From: Streptomyces sp. NBC_00569
GTDB lineage: Bacteria; Actinomycetota; Actinomycetes; Streptomycetales; Streptomycetaceae
DNA: 64,000 nucleotides
NCBI RefSeq assembly: GCF_036345255.1
Contig: NZ_CP107783.1
Location: 5,440,001 to 5,504,000 of the forward strand
Direction: 5' to 3'
Shown here: piece by piece, positions 27,873-37,796 of the stretch
Numbering within the stretch: position 1 is the first letter of the stretch
Layout: each line of letters starts with the position of its first letter
Notes under the pieces: model-generated
Database searches by the model: none
Told to the model about the DNA's origin: nothing
What the model saw: only the letters and a program-made list of their open reading frames with translations
Position numbers and translations under genes: made by a program

Positions 27873-28936
27873 GGGGTGCGGACCGTCTCCTTCAGCCAGG
27901 CCCGCTGGAACGCGAAACGGGCCGCTTCCACTTCGTGGCGCTGGTCGGCGTGCAGGACGCCGAGCGCGTAGGCCGTCGCCGGGGCGATACGCGGGGTGCG
28001 GGCCGCGTGGGCGGCGGCGGCCGCGGCCTCGGCGGCGTCCCGGTGCCGGTCCAGCGCGGCGGCCGCCTCGGTCTCCGCGTCGGCCGGCCCGCCGCCGGTA
28101 CCGGATGCGCACGGCACGACCTCCTGGGCGTAGCGGTGCAGCCGCAGCAGGAGGCGTACGTGGTGCCAGGGGGCGTCCTGGGACGGGGGTGCCGTGTCGG
28201 CGGTGAGGCCCTGCACGAGGGCCTCCGCGTTGTAGGGGTGGCCCGCCCGGTGGAGGGGCAGCGCGGCGACGGCCTCGGCGAGGCGGGACTCGGCGGAGGC
28301 GGCCAGCGCGTCGAGGTCGGCCGTGGTGGCGCGCAGCGGGACCTCGCTGGCGAGTACGGCGACGTTGTCCGCGACCGCGTGGAAGCGGGACGAGCCGAGT
28401 GCCTGCAGCGCCGTGGAGTGGGCTCTGGTCCGGGCGAGGGTGAGCTGGCGCTCGAGCAGGGCGCCCGCCTTTGCGGCGCCCACGGTCAGATTCCCCGACG
28501 CCGTGTGCTCGGTCCGGTGCAGCTGGGCCGTGCCCACCCGCCCCGGGGCGGCAGCGGGGGTCTGGGCCGGTACCGCGTGGGCGCCGGAGAGCCGGTGCAG
28601 CGCCGACAGCAGCCGCTCCAGGCGGCCCGCGTACGCGTGCTCCTGCGCCAACGTGCCCGAGAGCCATGCCAGTTCGGGGCGCAGCGCGTCGGACCACTCG
28701 GGGTCGAGCAGGGGGCGGAACGTGTGCAGGGTGCCGCTGATGCGGCGGGCCGAGCGGCGCAGGGCGCGCGCCGCTTCGGCCGCCTCCTCGGCGGTTCCCC
28801 CGGGCGCGGAGCCACCGCTCTCGCGGTGCTGCCGCAGGGAGCGCAGGAACTCCGTGGCCTGCTCGCGCAGATAGGCCGCGACGACCTCGCCCGCGGAACC
28901 CTCCGCTCCCGTCGTCTCAAGGTGTTGCTGTGCCAC
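27869..28936 (-). CDS. CHAD-domain protein (polyphosphate-binding)
   Basis: A 355-residue helical protein rich in His and Arg, with the repeated basic helix pattern of CHAD domains ([21 protein letters not shown] near residues 58-79 and [15 protein letters not shown] near 255). CHAD proteins bind polyphosphate through these basic surfaces. It overlaps the 3' end of ppk by 20 bases and the Nudix gene by 4, so it is part of one polyphosphate operon. Its middle region (115-160) is a less conserved linker. Confidence 0.9.
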   Translation of the reverse strand: MAQQHLETTGAEGSAGEVVAAYLREQATEFLRSLRQHRESGGSAPGGTAEEAAEAARALRRSARRISGTLHTFRPLLDPEWSDALRPELAWLSGTLAQEHAYAGRLERLLSALHRLSGAHAVPAQTPAAAPGRVGTAQLHRTEHTASGNLTVGAAKAGALLERQLTLARTRAHSTALQALGSSRFHAVADNVAVLASEVPLRATTADLDALAASAESRLAEAVAALPLHRAGHPYNAEALVQGLTADTAPPSQDAPWHHVRLLLRLHRYAQEVVPCASGTGGGPADAETEAAAALDRHRDAAEAAAAAAHAARTPRIAPATAYALGVLHADQRHEVEAARFAFQRAWLKETVRTP

Positions 28937-31166
28937 GCCGGCGCCTCCGGGCGTCTATGAGCATCTCCTGTACGTTCCGCAGGGGCCGGCCCTCCGCGTC
29001 CTTGGCGTGCCGGACCCAGTTCCCGTCCGGTCCCAGATGCCAGGAGGCGGTGGTGTCGGACATGCCCGTCTCCAGGAGCCGGTTCAGGGCGCCGCGGTGA
29101 GCCGGGTCCGAGACCCTGACCAGGGCCTCGATCCGGCGGTCGAGGTTGCGGTGCATCATGTCCGCGCTGCCGAACCAGACCTCGGGCTCGCCGCCGTTGC
29201 CGAAGGCGAAGACCCGGGAGTGCTCCAGGAAGCGGCCGAGCACGGACCGTACGCGGATGTTCTCCGACAGGCCCGCGACGCCCGGCCGCACGGCGCAGAT
29301 GCCGCGGACCCACACGTCGACGGGCACGCCGGCCTGCGCCGCCCGGTACATCGCGTCGATGACGGCCTCGTCGACCATCGAGTTGACCTTGAAGCGGACG
29401 TAGGCGGGGCGGCCGGCGCGGTGGTGCTGGACCTCGTTGTTGATCCTCGAGATGAGGCCGTCGCGCAGGGACTTGGGGGCGACGAGGAGACGGCGGTACG
29501 TCTCGCGGCGCGAGTAGCCCGACAGCCGGTTGAAGAGGTCGGAGAGGTCGGCGCCCACCTGCGAGTCGGCGGTGAGCAGGCCCAGGTCCTCGTAGAGGCG
29601 GGCCGTCTTCGGGTGGTAGTTGCCCGTGCCGACGTGGCAGTAGCGGCGCAGGGTGTCGCCCTCCTGACGCACCACGAGCGACAGCTTGCAGTGCGTCTTG
29701 AGGCCGACGAGGCCGTACACGACATGGCAGCCGGCCTCCTCCAGCTTGCGCGCCCACTTGATGTTGGCCTGCTCGTCGAAGCGGGCCTTGATCTCGACGA
29801 GGACGAGGACCTGCTTGCCGGACTCCGCGGCGTCTATCAGCGCGTCGACGATCGGCGAGTCGCCCGAGGTCCGGTACAGCGTCTGCTTGATGGCGAGGAC
29901 GTCCGGGTCGGAGGCGGCCTGCTCCAGGAACGCCTGCACGGACGTGGAGAACGAGTCGTACGGGTGGTGGAGCAGCACGTCCCGCTCGCGCAGGGCGGCG
30001 AAGATGTCGGGCGCGGACGAGGACTCGACCTCGGCCAGGTCGCGGTGGGTGCCCGCGATGAACTTGGGGTACTTCAGTTCGGGCCGGTCGAGGCCGGAGA
30101 TGCCGAAGAGGCCCGTGAGGTCCAGGGGACCCGGCAGCGGGTACACCTCGGACTCGCTGATCTTCAGCTCGCGCACGAGGAGGTCGAGGACGTACCGGTC
30201 GATGGTCTCCTCGACCTCCAGCCGCACCGGCGGTCCGAAGCGGCGCCGCATGAGCTCCTTCTCCAGCGCCTTGAGGAGGTTCTCCGCGTCGTCCTCCTCG
30301 ACCTCCAGGTCCTCGTTCCGGGTCAGCCGGAACATGTGGTGCTCCAGGACCTCCATGCCGGGGAACAGCTCACCCAGGTGCTTGGGCGCCGAGATGACGT
30401 CCTCGATGGGGACGTAGCGCTGCGGCGAGGCCTCCAGGAAGCGGGAGAGCAGCGGCGGCACCTTGACGCGCGCGAAGTGGCGGTGCCCGGAGACCGGGTT
30501 GCGCACGACGACGGCGAGGTTCAGGGACAGGCCGGAGATGTAGGGGAACGGGTGCGCGGGGTCCACGGCCAGCGGGGTGAGCACCGGGAAGATCTGCTGC
30601 TTGAACAGCGTGAAGAGCCGGGACTGCTCCTTGTCGGTGAGCTCCTCCCAGCGCACCAGGTGGATGCCCTCGTCGGCCAGCGCGGGGGCGACGTCCTCCT
30701 GGTAGCAGGCGGCGTGCCGGGCCATGAGCTCGCGCGAGCGGTTCCAGATCAGCTCGAGGACTTCACGGGGCTGGAGCCCTGAGGCCGAACGGGTGGCGAC
30801 GCCCGTCGCGATACGTCGCTTGAGTCCGGCCACGCGGACCATGAAGAACTCGTCCAGGTTGGACGCGAAGATCGCCAGGAAGTTCGCCCGCTCCAGGAGC
30901 GGGGTGTCCGGGTCCTCGGCCAGTTCGAGGACGCGCTCGTTGAACGCGAGCCAGCTGCGCTCCCGGTCGAGGAAGCGGCCCTGGGGCAGCTCGGCGCTGT
31001 AGTCCTCGAACTCGTCGGGGTCGGCGTCGATGTCTGCCGTGAGCTCGGGGAGCTCGGGTTCGAAGTCACCGCCCGCGACCGTGTGCGGGCGGTGCGCGGC
31101 TATCGAACCTACGGACGGCTGCGCTTGCCGGTCGGATGCCTGGTCCTGGGCGCTCTGCTGGCTCAT
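28917..31166 (-). CDS. ppk: Polyphosphate kinase
   Basis: A 749-residue Ppk1, slightly longer than the usual 690-700 because of an acidic N-terminal extension (about 1-60). The start was set at ATG 31166 (MSQQSAQ); GGAAG lies 9 bases upstream. Family marks include [34 protein letters not shown], and the two active-site His blocks [12 protein letters not shown] and [15 protein letters not shown]. It reversibly moves the terminal phosphate of ATP to polyphosphate. It heads the ppk-CHAD-Nudix operon next to pst. Confidence 0.96.
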   Translation of the reverse strand: MSQQSAQDQASDRQAQPSVGSIAAHRPHTVAGGDFEPELPELTADIDADPDEFEDYSAELPQGRFLDRERSWLAFNERVLELAEDPDTPLLERANFLAIFASNLDEFFMVRVAGLKRRIATGVATRSASGLQPREVLELIWNRSRELMARHAACYQEDVAPALADEGIHLVRWEELTDKEQSRLFTLFKQQIFPVLTPLAVDPAHPFPYISGLSLNLAVVVRNPVSGHRHFARVKVPPLLSRFLEASPQRYVPIEDVISAPKHLGELFPGMEVLEHHMFRLTRNEDLEVEEDDAENLLKALEKELMRRRFGPPVRLEVEETIDRYVLDLLVRELKISESEVYPLPGPLDLTGLFGISGLDRPELKYPKFIAGTHRDLAEVESSSAPDIFAALRERDVLLHHPYDSFSTSVQAFLEQAASDPDVLAIKQTLYRTSGDSPIVDALIDAAESGKQVLVLVEIKARFDEQANIKWARKLEEAGCHVVYGLVGLKTHCKLSLVVRQEGDTLRRYCHVGTGNYHPKTARLYEDLGLLTADSQVGADLSDLFNRLSGYSRRETYRRLLVAPKSLRDGLISRINNEVQHHRAGRPAYVRFKVNSMVDEAVIDAMYRAAQAGVPVDVWVRGICAVRPGVAGLSENIRVRSVLGRFLEHSRVFAFGNGGEPEVWFGSADMMHRNLDRRIEALVRVSDPAHRGALNRLLETGMSDTTASWHLGPDGNWVRHAKDAEGRPLRNVQEMLIDARRRRRGTATP

Positions 31167-31342
31167 AGACCCATTCTTCCGCGCCCGGACCACGATGGGC
31201 GCGTCGGAGAGCGCGGGCGTGAGGCGGAGTCTCCCGTTCGGGGAGTGCTCCGCCGGGGCCCCGGTGGGGTCGGGCGCGGCGGGCTGCATTCTGAGAGGGT
31301 GGCAAGCCCGTCTGAATGGTTGGTTACGGCGACATGACGTGC

Positions 31343-31394
31343 GGGGCATGGCGGGGCGTCCCACGGACGTCTCCGGGACGCCCCGCCATGCCCC
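31343..31394 (-). terminator. Terminator after the GntR-ABC operon
   Basis: A perfect 20-bp inverted repeat (31343-31362 with 31375-31394, arm GGGGCATGGCGGGGCGTCCC) with a 12-base loop lies 8 bases after the stop of the last ABC permease gene. It has no T run. Confidence 0.9.
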
Positions 31395-31402
31395 GGACGC
31401 CG

Positions 31403-32350
31403 TCAGGGCCGCTGGTTCCTGTGCAGGAGGGCGAAGACCGCCGTCACCGCGAGCGCCGTCAGGGCGAGGAGGATGCCGGTCTCGACGAGCTGGAGCGGCC
31501 AGAAGTGGGAGGGGGGCTGGAACTCGCGGTAGAAGCCCGTCACGTTGTGCTCGACCAGGCAGCTCTTGTCGTCGACGCACAGGGGGTCCGCGATGTGGGC
31601 GCCGCTTCCGGTGACCGCGCCCTCGTCGAGGAAGAGGCCGGTGAAGCCCCGGTATCCCTCGCGGACATTCCCGGTGACGGTCACCGGGGGCCACAGGCGG
31701 CCGCGGACCTCGCCGAGCGCGGTGATCGCGATGCCGGTGAGGCAGAGGGACACGCAGACGGAGGTGATCACGCTGCGGGCGATGAACGCCACCAGCGCGC
31801 CGAGGGCCAGGCCGAGCAGCGGGAGTGCGACGGCGGTCGGGCCGAGGGCGCCGTAGACGCCGTCGGTGAACCACCGGTTCTCGGGAAGGCCGCTCGCCCT
31901 CGACGCCACCAGGCGGCGCAGCACCACGAGGATGCCGGTGCCGACGACGAGGAAGGCGGCCGGGACGGCGAACTTCGTCGCCAGCCAGCGGGCCGGGGAG
32001 ACGGACTGCGTCCAGGCGAGGGCGGCCGTGCCGCGCTCCAGCTCGCGGCCGAAGAGGGTCCCGCCCGCGAAGGCGGCCGCGATCCCGGGCACGAGCGTGA
32101 TGAGGCTCGTGGTGAGCGGCAGGACGAACTCGTACGTGCCGGCTCCCGGCCCCGTGGCCGTGCAGGTGTTCATGACGCCCGCGACGCACCTGCCGGTGAT
32201 GTGGATCCCGGAGGTGCCCGGTCCCCACAGCCACAGCAGCATCGCCGCGGTGATCGCGACGTACGCGACCCACAGCCACAGGGCGAGCCGGTGCACCTTC
32301 AGCACGGTCCAGGTCAGCCCGGTCGAGGGGGAGAAGGTGGCGGTGCTCAT
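31403..32350 (-). CDS. ABC transporter permease (second of a paralogous pair)
   Basis: A 315-residue protein starting at ATG 32350 ([11 protein letters not shown]), with about six transmembrane helices. It is clearly paralogous to the upstream permease: both share LWLWGPG after the first helix and [22 protein letters not shown] in the first cytoplasmic loop. A large outer loop (about 205-285) contains Cys residues ([14 protein letters not shown]) that could form a disulfide. The start overlaps the upstream stop by 4 bases. The pair probably forms a heterodimeric exporter with the ATPase at 33372-34292. Confidence 0.9.
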   Translation of the reverse strand: MSTATFSPSTGLTWTVLKVHRLALWLWVAYVAITAAMLLWLWGPGTSGIHITGRCVAGVMNTCTATGPGAGTYEFVLPLTTSLITLVPGIAAAFAGGTLFGRELERGTAALAWTQSVSPARWLATKFAVPAAFLVVGTGILVVLRRLVASRASGLPENRWFTDGVYGALGPTAVALPLLGLALGALVAFIARSVITSVCVSLCLTGIAITALGEVRGRLWPPVTVTGNVREGYRGFTGLFLDEGAVTGSGAHIADPLCVDDKSCLVEHNVTGFYREFQPPSHFWPLQLVETGILLALTALAVTAVFALLHRNQRP

Positions 32351-33375
32351 GCGGCGGTCTCCTTCTTCGGCTCGTGCGTGTTCTTCGGGCGGCGCGTGCG
32401 CGGCTGGTACCTGCGCAGGACGAGGAACGCGCCGACGACGGCGAGCGCGGTCAGGGCGAGCAGGATGCCCGTCTCCGTGAGCTGGCGCGGCCAGTAGTCG
32501 GGGGAGTGGAGGTAGGTGCGGGTGAAGCCGGTGATGTCGTGCCGGTCGAGGCACTTCTGGCTCAGGTAGCAGCCGGGGTCGGGGACCCTGGCGCCCGACG
32601 ACGTGATCGCCTTGCTGTACACGGGCAGTTCGGGCTGCAGGCGCGAGAACGGCGAGTGCTGGAAGGGCCAGTTGTTGCCGCGCAGCGCGCCGGTCAGGAG
32701 CTGCACGGCACCGGCGGCCACGAGGGCGGGCAGCGTGCGGCGCAGGACCAGTGCGGCGAGTACGCCGACGGCGAGGCCGAACAGGGCGGTCGCGACGGTG
32801 GCGGGGCCGATGGAGAAGGAGAACGAGCGGGGGCCGATGCCCGCGATCAGCAGGTGGTTGTGCGCGTTCCACACGAGCCGGTACAGGACGACGATCAGGC
32901 CCGTGCCGAGACCGACGAACACCGCGGGCACGGCCAGCTTCGCGGCCAGCCACCGGGCGGGCGACACGGACTGGGTCCACGCCAGCTGGGCGGTCCCCAG
33001 CTCCAGTTCGCGCGCGATGAGCGGTCCCGCGGCGAACACGGCGATGGCGCACGACGCGATGCCTATCAGCGAGGACGGCTCGTAGAAGAGCGAGTCGAAC
33101 GAGCCACCGATGCGGATGATCGGGGCCGACCCCTGGTACGCGTTGTCCTGCGCCCCGGAGTAGCCGAACGTGTCGAACGCCTTCTGTGCCGCGTTCGCGC
33201 CGGGCCCCCACAGCCACAGGAGCAGTCCCACGGTGATGACGACGTAGGCGCTCCACACCCACAGTGCGGTGCGGTGCAGCCGCAGCACGGTCCGGACGAG
33301 GCCGTCGGGGCCGGGGACGCGGCGCCGGGCGGGGCTCTCGGCGGGACGCTCGGCGGTCGGGGTCGCGGAGGTCAT
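32347..33375 (-). CDS. ABC transporter permease (first of a paralogous pair)
   Basis: A 342-residue protein starting at ATG 33375 ([11 protein letters not shown]), with a Pro/Arg-rich cytoplasmic head and about six transmembrane helices. It carries the same [22 protein letters not shown] loop as its partner and a similar Cys-containing outer segment ([15 protein letters not shown]). It is coupled by ATGA overlaps to the ATPase upstream and the partner downstream. The substrate is unknown. Confidence 0.9.
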   Translation of the reverse strand: MTSATPTAERPAESPARRRVPGPDGLVRTVLRLHRTALWVWSAYVVITVGLLLWLWGPGANAAQKAFDTFGYSGAQDNAYQGSAPIIRIGGSFDSLFYEPSSLIGIASCAIAVFAAGPLIARELELGTAQLAWTQSVSPARWLAAKLAVPAVFVGLGTGLIVVLYRLVWNAHNHLLIAGIGPRSFSFSIGPATVATALFGLAVGVLAALVLRRTLPALVAAGAVQLLTGALRGNNWPFQHSPFSRLQPELPVYSKAITSSGARVPDPGCYLSQKCLDRHDITGFTRTYLHSPDYWPRQLTETGILLALTALAVVGAFLVLRRYQPRTRRPKNTHEPKKETAA

Positions 33376-34292
33376 GCCGTCACCGCCACGGCGGACGCGG
33401 TCGTGCCCGGGGTGATCAGGGCCGGGGCGCCGGGGTTGCGCAGATGGGCGAGGATCAGCTCCTCCATGGACGGCTCCTGCGCCTCCCAGGCGCTGTCGAG
33501 CGGGCCGTCGCGGCGGATGAGGGCGGTCAGTCCCCGGCCGGCGGCGCGGGACTCGACCACGGTGTGCGGGGCGAGGTCGGCGGCCGCGCCGCGCCCGGTG
33601 ACCAGGCTGTGCGCGGCCGTCAGGTCGTCGATGCCGCCGCCGAGCCGGATGCGGCCGGCGCCCAGGAGCAGCAAGTGGTCGCAGGCGTCGGCCAGTTCGG
33701 CGACGATGTGCGACGACATCAGGACGGTGGTGCCGTGTTCGGCGGCGTCCGCCATCAGCGTGCCCATCAGCTCGTGGCGGGCCAGCGGGTCGAGGTCCGC
33801 CATCGGCTCGTCGAGGAGCATCAGCTGGGGGCGCTTGCCGAGCGCGAGGGCGAGCGCGACGCGGGTGCGCTGTCCGCCGGAGAGCGAGCGGACCCGGGCC
33901 CCTGGGTCGAGGTCGCCCTGCTCGACGATCCTGTCGGCGTACGCGGCGTCCCAGCGGCCCGGGTTCAGCTCGGCGCCCATGCGCAGGGTGTCCGCGATGG
34001 AGAGCTGCGGGTACAGCGGCTTGTCCTGCGAGAGGTAGGCGACGCGGTCGCGGTGCACGCCGGGGGCGGCGCCGAGGACGGTGAGGTGTCCGGAGGTGGG
34101 GCGCAGGAGCCCGGCGGCGATCGCGAGGAGGGTGGACTTTCCCGCCCCGTTGGGCCCGACCAGGGCGCTGATCCGCCCGGCGGGCAGCCGGAAGGAGCAC
34201 TGGTCGAGCGCGGCGTGACCGTGGCGGCCGTAGCGCTTGCAGAGCCCTGTCGCCTCGATGGCGACGGCCGGGGTGCTGCTGGTGGAACTCAC
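33372..34292 (-). CDS. ABC transporter ATP-binding protein (YtrB-like)
   Basis: A 306-residue ATPase. Walker A is GPNGAGKSTL, the signature is LSGGQRTRVA and Walker B is LMLLDEPMADLDP, all intact. It overlaps the GntR regulator gene by 4 bases. A regulator of the YtrA type followed by this ATPase and two permeases is the known layout of Ytr-like systems, which respond to cell-wall-active compounds in other Gram-positive bacteria. Confidence 0.93.
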   Translation of the reverse strand: MSSTSSTPAVAIEATGLCKRYGRHGHAALDQCSFRLPAGRISALVGPNGAGKSTLLAIAAGLLRPTSGHLTVLGAAPGVHRDRVAYLSQDKPLYPQLSIADTLRMGAELNPGRWDAAYADRIVEQGDLDPGARVRSLSGGQRTRVALALALGKRPQLMLLDEPMADLDPLARHELMGTLMADAAEHGTTVLMSSHIVAELADACDHLLLLGAGRIRLGGGIDDLTAAHSLVTGRGAAADLAPHTVVESRAAGRGLTALIRRDGPLDSAWEAQEPSMEELILAHLRNPGAPALITPGTTASAVAVTA

Positions 34293-34675
34293 TGATCCCC
34301 CTTCGGGAAGTTTTCGTCCAGTACGGCGCCGAACAGGGCGGCCGCGTCCTCGCGGTCGAGGCCCGCGGAGCGGGCCCGCCGGGCCCAGTCCGCGAGTTCG
34401 GCCCGCAGCGGCGAGTCGGCCGGGGCCGCGCCGAGCGTCCTGCGGACGAAGGTGCCGAGACCTCTGCGGGCCTCGACCAGGCCCTCTCGCTCCAGTTCGC
34501 GGTACGCCTTGAGCACGGTGTTCGGGTTGATCGCGGTGGCTTCGACGACCTCGCGGGCCGTGGGCAGCTTGTCGCCGGGTTCCAGCAGACCGAGGCGCAG
34601 GGCCTGCTGGGTCTGCTGGACGATCTGGAGATAGGTGGCGACGCCGCTGCGCCGGTCGATCCGGTACTCGACCAC
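34289..34675 (-). CDS. GntR-family regulator, YtrA subfamily
   Basis: A 128-residue repressor. It starts at GTG 34675, giving MVEYRIDRRSGVATYLQIV, the usual beginning of this subfamily; the frame runs 10 codons further up but into the operator. The winged helix-turn-helix (about 25-75) has GDKLPTAREVVEATAINPNTV and ELEREGLVEARRGLGTFV. The C-terminal helical region is short, as in YtrA. A perfect 38-bp palindrome lies right upstream, so it probably represses its own four-gene operon. Confidence 0.93.
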   Translation of the reverse strand: MVEYRIDRRSGVATYLQIVQQTQQALRLGLLEPGDKLPTAREVVEATAINPNTVLKAYRELEREGLVEARRGLGTFVRRTLGAAPADSPLRAELADWARRARSAGLDREDAAALFGAVLDENFPKGDQ

Positions 34676-34684
34676 GTTCCTCAA

Positions 34685-34722
34685 CACCACCCTTTCACTA
34701 ATCAAGTAGTGAAAGGGTGGTG
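34685..34722. promoter_or_regulatory. Perfect 38-bp palindrome, operator of the YtrA-type regulator
   Basis: Two 16-bp arms (CACCACCCTTTCACTA at 34685-34700 and its exact complement at 34707-34722) flank ATCAAG. It sits 9 bases before the GntR start. The inner TTCACTA...TAGTGAA resembles GntR-type half-sites. Occupancy would block transcription and initiation of the operon. Confidence 0.88.
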
Positions 34723-34791
34723 CAAGAGAGGGGCAGTGTCAAGTGACGACTGCCCCTCGGGTGCCTGCCGGCCGCTCGCCGGTCCTGCGGA

Positions 34792-35724
34792 CTACGACTC
34801 CGTGCGGTACATCAGGTCCGTCTCGTGGGTGACGAAGCCGAGGCGCTCGTAGACCGTGACCGCGGGCTTGTTGTCGGCGTCCACGTAGAGCATCGCCGTC
34901 GGCAGACCCGACCTCTCCAGATGCCGCAGGCCCACCGCGGTGAGCGCCTTGCCGAGGCCGCCGCCCTGGTTGCCCGGCGCGACCCCGACGACGTACACCT
35001 CGCCGAGCTGCTCCTCGGCGTGGACCTTCGTCCAGTGGAAGCCGATGACCTCGCCGTCGCTCTCCCGTACGGCGAGGAAGAAGCCGGCCGGGTCGAACCA
35101 CGGCTCGGCCTTGCGGTCGTCCAGGTCGCGCTGGGTCAGCGAGCCCTGCTCGGGGTGGTGGGCGAACGCCGCCGCGTTCACCGCGAGCCAGGCCGCGTCG
35201 TCCTCGCCGGGCACGAAGGTGCGGATGGCGACGCCCGCGGGCAGCACCGGCTCGGCGAGCTCGGGGCCCTCGGCCAACGGGCGCCGCATCTGGCGCAGTT
35301 CGCGGAACAGGGTCAGGCCGAGGACCTGCGCGAGGTGCCGGGCCGCCGAGTGGCCGCCGTGCGCCCAGACCCGCAGCCGCTTGCCGGACGCGCCGAGCAG
35401 CGCCGAGCCGAGCGCCCGCCCGTGCCCGTGCCCGCGGTACGCGGGGTGCACGGCGAGCTCGGCGGCCGGTGCCTCGATCGGGTCGGTGTCCTCCAGCTGG
35501 CCGTACCCGATCAGCTCACCGTCGACGGTGAGCAGGAAGTGGCGCACGCCCTCCCTGGGGCCGCCGCGCAGCTGCAGCCTGCCCTGCTCCGACACCGCCT
35601 GCTGCCCGTCGGCGCGGGCGGCGTCCGAGAGGAGCTCCAGGACGGCTTCCGCCTGGTCGGGAGTGAGGGCGGTGAGCGTCTTGATCTGGCGGTCGGGGGC
35701 GGTGGGCACGGCATCGCTGGTCAT
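34792..35724 (-). CDS. mshD: Mycothiol synthase
   Basis: A 310-residue protein made of two GNAT domains (about 20-140 and 155-310), the specific layout of MshD, which acetylates Cys-GlcN-Ins in the last step of mycothiol synthesis. The second domain has the acetyl-CoA motif VGVAPGNQGGGLGKAL and the ending MLYVDADNKPAVTVYERLGF. The start was set at ATG 35724; TTG 35730 is also possible. There is no ribosome site, and TACCCT lies 7 bases before the ATG, so the mRNA may be leaderless. Confidence 0.93.
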   Translation of the reverse strand: MTSDAVPTAPDRQIKTLTALTPDQAEAVLELLSDAARADGQQAVSEQGRLQLRGGPREGVRHFLLTVDGELIGYGQLEDTDPIEAPAAELAVHPAYRGHGHGRALGSALLGASGKRLRVWAHGGHSAARHLAQVLGLTLFRELRQMRRPLAEGPELAEPVLPAGVAIRTFVPGEDDAAWLAVNAAAFAHHPEQGSLTQRDLDDRKAEPWFDPAGFFLAVRESDGEVIGFHWTKVHAEEQLGEVYVVGVAPGNQGGGLGKALTAVGLRHLERSGLPTAMLYVDADNKPAVTVYERLGFVTHETDLMYRTES

Positions 35725-35897
35725 GGACAAGAGGGTACGGCGACGGGCCCGCGCCGGGCCTGCTGCCGGGTGATGGCAATCAGCTCGTAACCGGCAAACA
35801 CCTGTCGTGCTACGCGCGTTGACCTTAGGCTGCCGACTTGGTCACGACACACCGCCGGCACTTCCGTCTCACAGCACCCACACAGGGGGACGCACCC

Positions 35898-37706
35898 ATG
35901 AATTCGCTGACACCGCACAGGCCCGGACGTCGCGCATCGCGGATACTCGCCGCGGCGGCCGGGTTCGCCACCGTCGGCGCGCTCGTCGCGGCGCTGCCCG
36001 CGAACGCCACGCAGGACCGGCACCACGGGGGCAAGGGCGGCCGCACGGTCGACGTGCAGCTGCTCTCCTTCAACGACTTCCACGGCAACCTGGAGCCCCC
36101 GGCCGGCTCGTCGGGCCAGGTCACGGAGAACCTGCCGGACGGCACCACGAGGAAGGTCGACGCGGGCGGCGTCGAGTACCTCGCCACGTCCCTGCGGACC
36201 GCCAGGAAGAGTCACCCGTACAGCGTCACCGCCGCGGCCGGCGACCTGATCGGGGCCAGCCCGCTGCTGTCGGGGCTCTTCCACGACGAGCCCACCGTCG
36301 AGGCGATGAACAAGCTCGACCTCGACGTCACGAGCGTCGGCAACCACGAGTTCGACGAGGGCGCCACGGAACTGGCGCGCATGCAGAACGGCGGCTGCCA
36401 CCCCAAGGACGGCTGTTTCGAGGACGGCAAGAAGTTCAGGGGCGCCGACTACCCCTACCTCGCCGCCAACGTGACGGACGAGAAGACCGGCAAGCCGATC
36501 CTCGCCCCCTACTGGGTGTGGCAGCACAACGGCGTGAAGATCGGGTTCATCGGCGTGACCCTTGAGGGCACCCCCGACATCGTCTCCGCGGACGGCGTCA
36601 AGGGCCTGAAGTTCCACGACGAGATCGAGACCGTCAACAAGTACGCGAAGATCCTCGACCGGCAGGGCGTGAAGTCGATCGTCACGCTCATCCACGAGGG
36701 CGGCGTGCCGGCCTCCGGCTCGTACAACTACGACTGCGACTCCCCGAGCGGCGGCGCCGGCATCTCGGGCCCGATCGTCGACATCGCCAAGGGCATCTCA
36801 CCGAAGGTCGACGCCCTGGTCACCGGGCACACGCACAACGCGTACGTCTGCACGATCCCCGACCCGTCCGGCAAGCCCCGCATGGTCACTTCGGCGTCCT
36901 CGTACGGGAAGCTCTACACGGACACGACACTGACGTACGACCGCCGCACCAAGGACATCGTGCGTACGTCGGTGAAGTCGGCCAACCACGTGGTGAGCCG
37001 CACGCAGCCGAAGGCCGCGGACATGACGGCGCTCATCGGCCGCTGGAACAAGCTCGCCGCGCCCGTCGCCGGCCAGCCCGTCGGGTACATCTCGGCGGAC
37101 ATCCCGGGCCGCGGCGCCGCTTCGCCGGAGGAGCCGCTCGGTGATCTGATCGCGGACGCGCAGCTGGCGCACGGCAAGACCCTCGACCCGAAGACCTCGC
37201 TGGCCCTGATGAACCCCGGCGGCGTGCGCTCCGACCTCGTGTACAAGGCGAGCGGCAGCGAGGGCGACGGCGTCGTCACCTACGGCGAGGGCTTCACCGT
37301 GCAGCCCTTCAGCAACACCGTGAACCTGGCCGACCTGACCGGCGCGCAGGTCATCACCGCGCTCCAGCAGCAGGTCAGCGGTTCCAACGAGGCCTCGCCG
37401 AAGATCCTCCAGCCGTCGGCGGGCCTGACGTACACGCTCGACATGACGAAGACGGGCGCGGCCCGCGTCGTCGTCGACTCCATCAGGCTGAACGGCACCG
37501 CGATCGACCCGGCGGCGACGTACCGCGTCGCGATGAACTCGTTCCTCGCGGGCGGCGGCGACGGCTTCGCAGCGCTCGGCCAGGGCAAGAACCCGCTGGT
37601 CGGCAGCGACGACCTGAAGGCGTTCAACGACTACCTGACGGCCAACTCGTCGGCCGCGTCACCGATCGCGCCCCCGAAGGCGGACCGGATCACGATCGTG
37701 AAGTGA
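35898..37706 (+). CDS. Secreted 5'-nucleotidase / metallophosphoesterase
   Basis: A 602-residue secreted enzyme starting at ATG 35898 with AGGGGGA upstream. The signal peptide ends near LPANATQD. The metallophosphatase domain (about 45-340) has its metal ligands in LLSFNDFHGN, GDLIGASP, VGNHEFDEG and VTGHTHN. The C-terminal 5'-nucleotidase domain (about 370-600) has MNPGGVRSDL and FLAGGGDGF, which hold the nucleotide. It should release phosphate and nucleosides from extracellular nucleotides, which fits the nearby phosphate genes. I see only a doubtful PHO-like sequence upstream. Confidence 0.95.
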   Translation: MNSLTPHRPGRRASRILAAAAGFATVGALVAALPANATQDRHHGGKGGRTVDVQLLSFNDFHGNLEPPAGSSGQVTENLPDGTTRKVDAGGVEYLATSLRTARKSHPYSVTAAAGDLIGASPLLSGLFHDEPTVEAMNKLDLDVTSVGNHEFDEGATELARMQNGGCHPKDGCFEDGKKFRGADYPYLAANVTDEKTGKPILAPYWVWQHNGVKIGFIGVTLEGTPDIVSADGVKGLKFHDEIETVNKYAKILDRQGVKSIVTLIHEGGVPASGSYNYDCDSPSGGAGISGPIVDIAKGISPKVDALVTGHTHNAYVCTIPDPSGKPRMVTSASSYGKLYTDTTLTYDRRTKDIVRTSVKSANHVVSRTQPKAADMTALIGRWNKLAAPVAGQPVGYISADIPGRGAASPEEPLGDLIADAQLAHGKTLDPKTSLALMNPGGVRSDLVYKASGSEGDGVVTYGEGFTVQPFSNTVNLADLTGAQVITALQQQVSGSNEASPKILQPSAGLTYTLDMTKTGAARVVVDSIRLNGTAIDPAATYRVAMNSFLAGGGDGFAALGQGKNPLVGSDDLKAFNDYLTANSSAASPIAPPKADRITIVK

Positions 37707-37796
37707 CGTATCGCACGGCCGAGTTGGGGGCCTGAATCGTCCCTTACTGGGAGTAATGCTTAGCGGTGGGGTCGGGACGTGTGGTGAAATCTCACG

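Noticed and set aside
31280..31330. Possible PHO box before ppk
   Set aside because: The 11-base units (GTAACCA, ATTCAGA, TTGCCAC on the minus strand) are too degenerate compared with the clear pstS box.
35788..35808. PHO-like sequence (CGTAACC...AAACACC) before the 5'-nucleotidase gene
   Set aside because: Each unit matches only about 4 of 7 positions of GTTCACC; not distinguishable from chance by eye.
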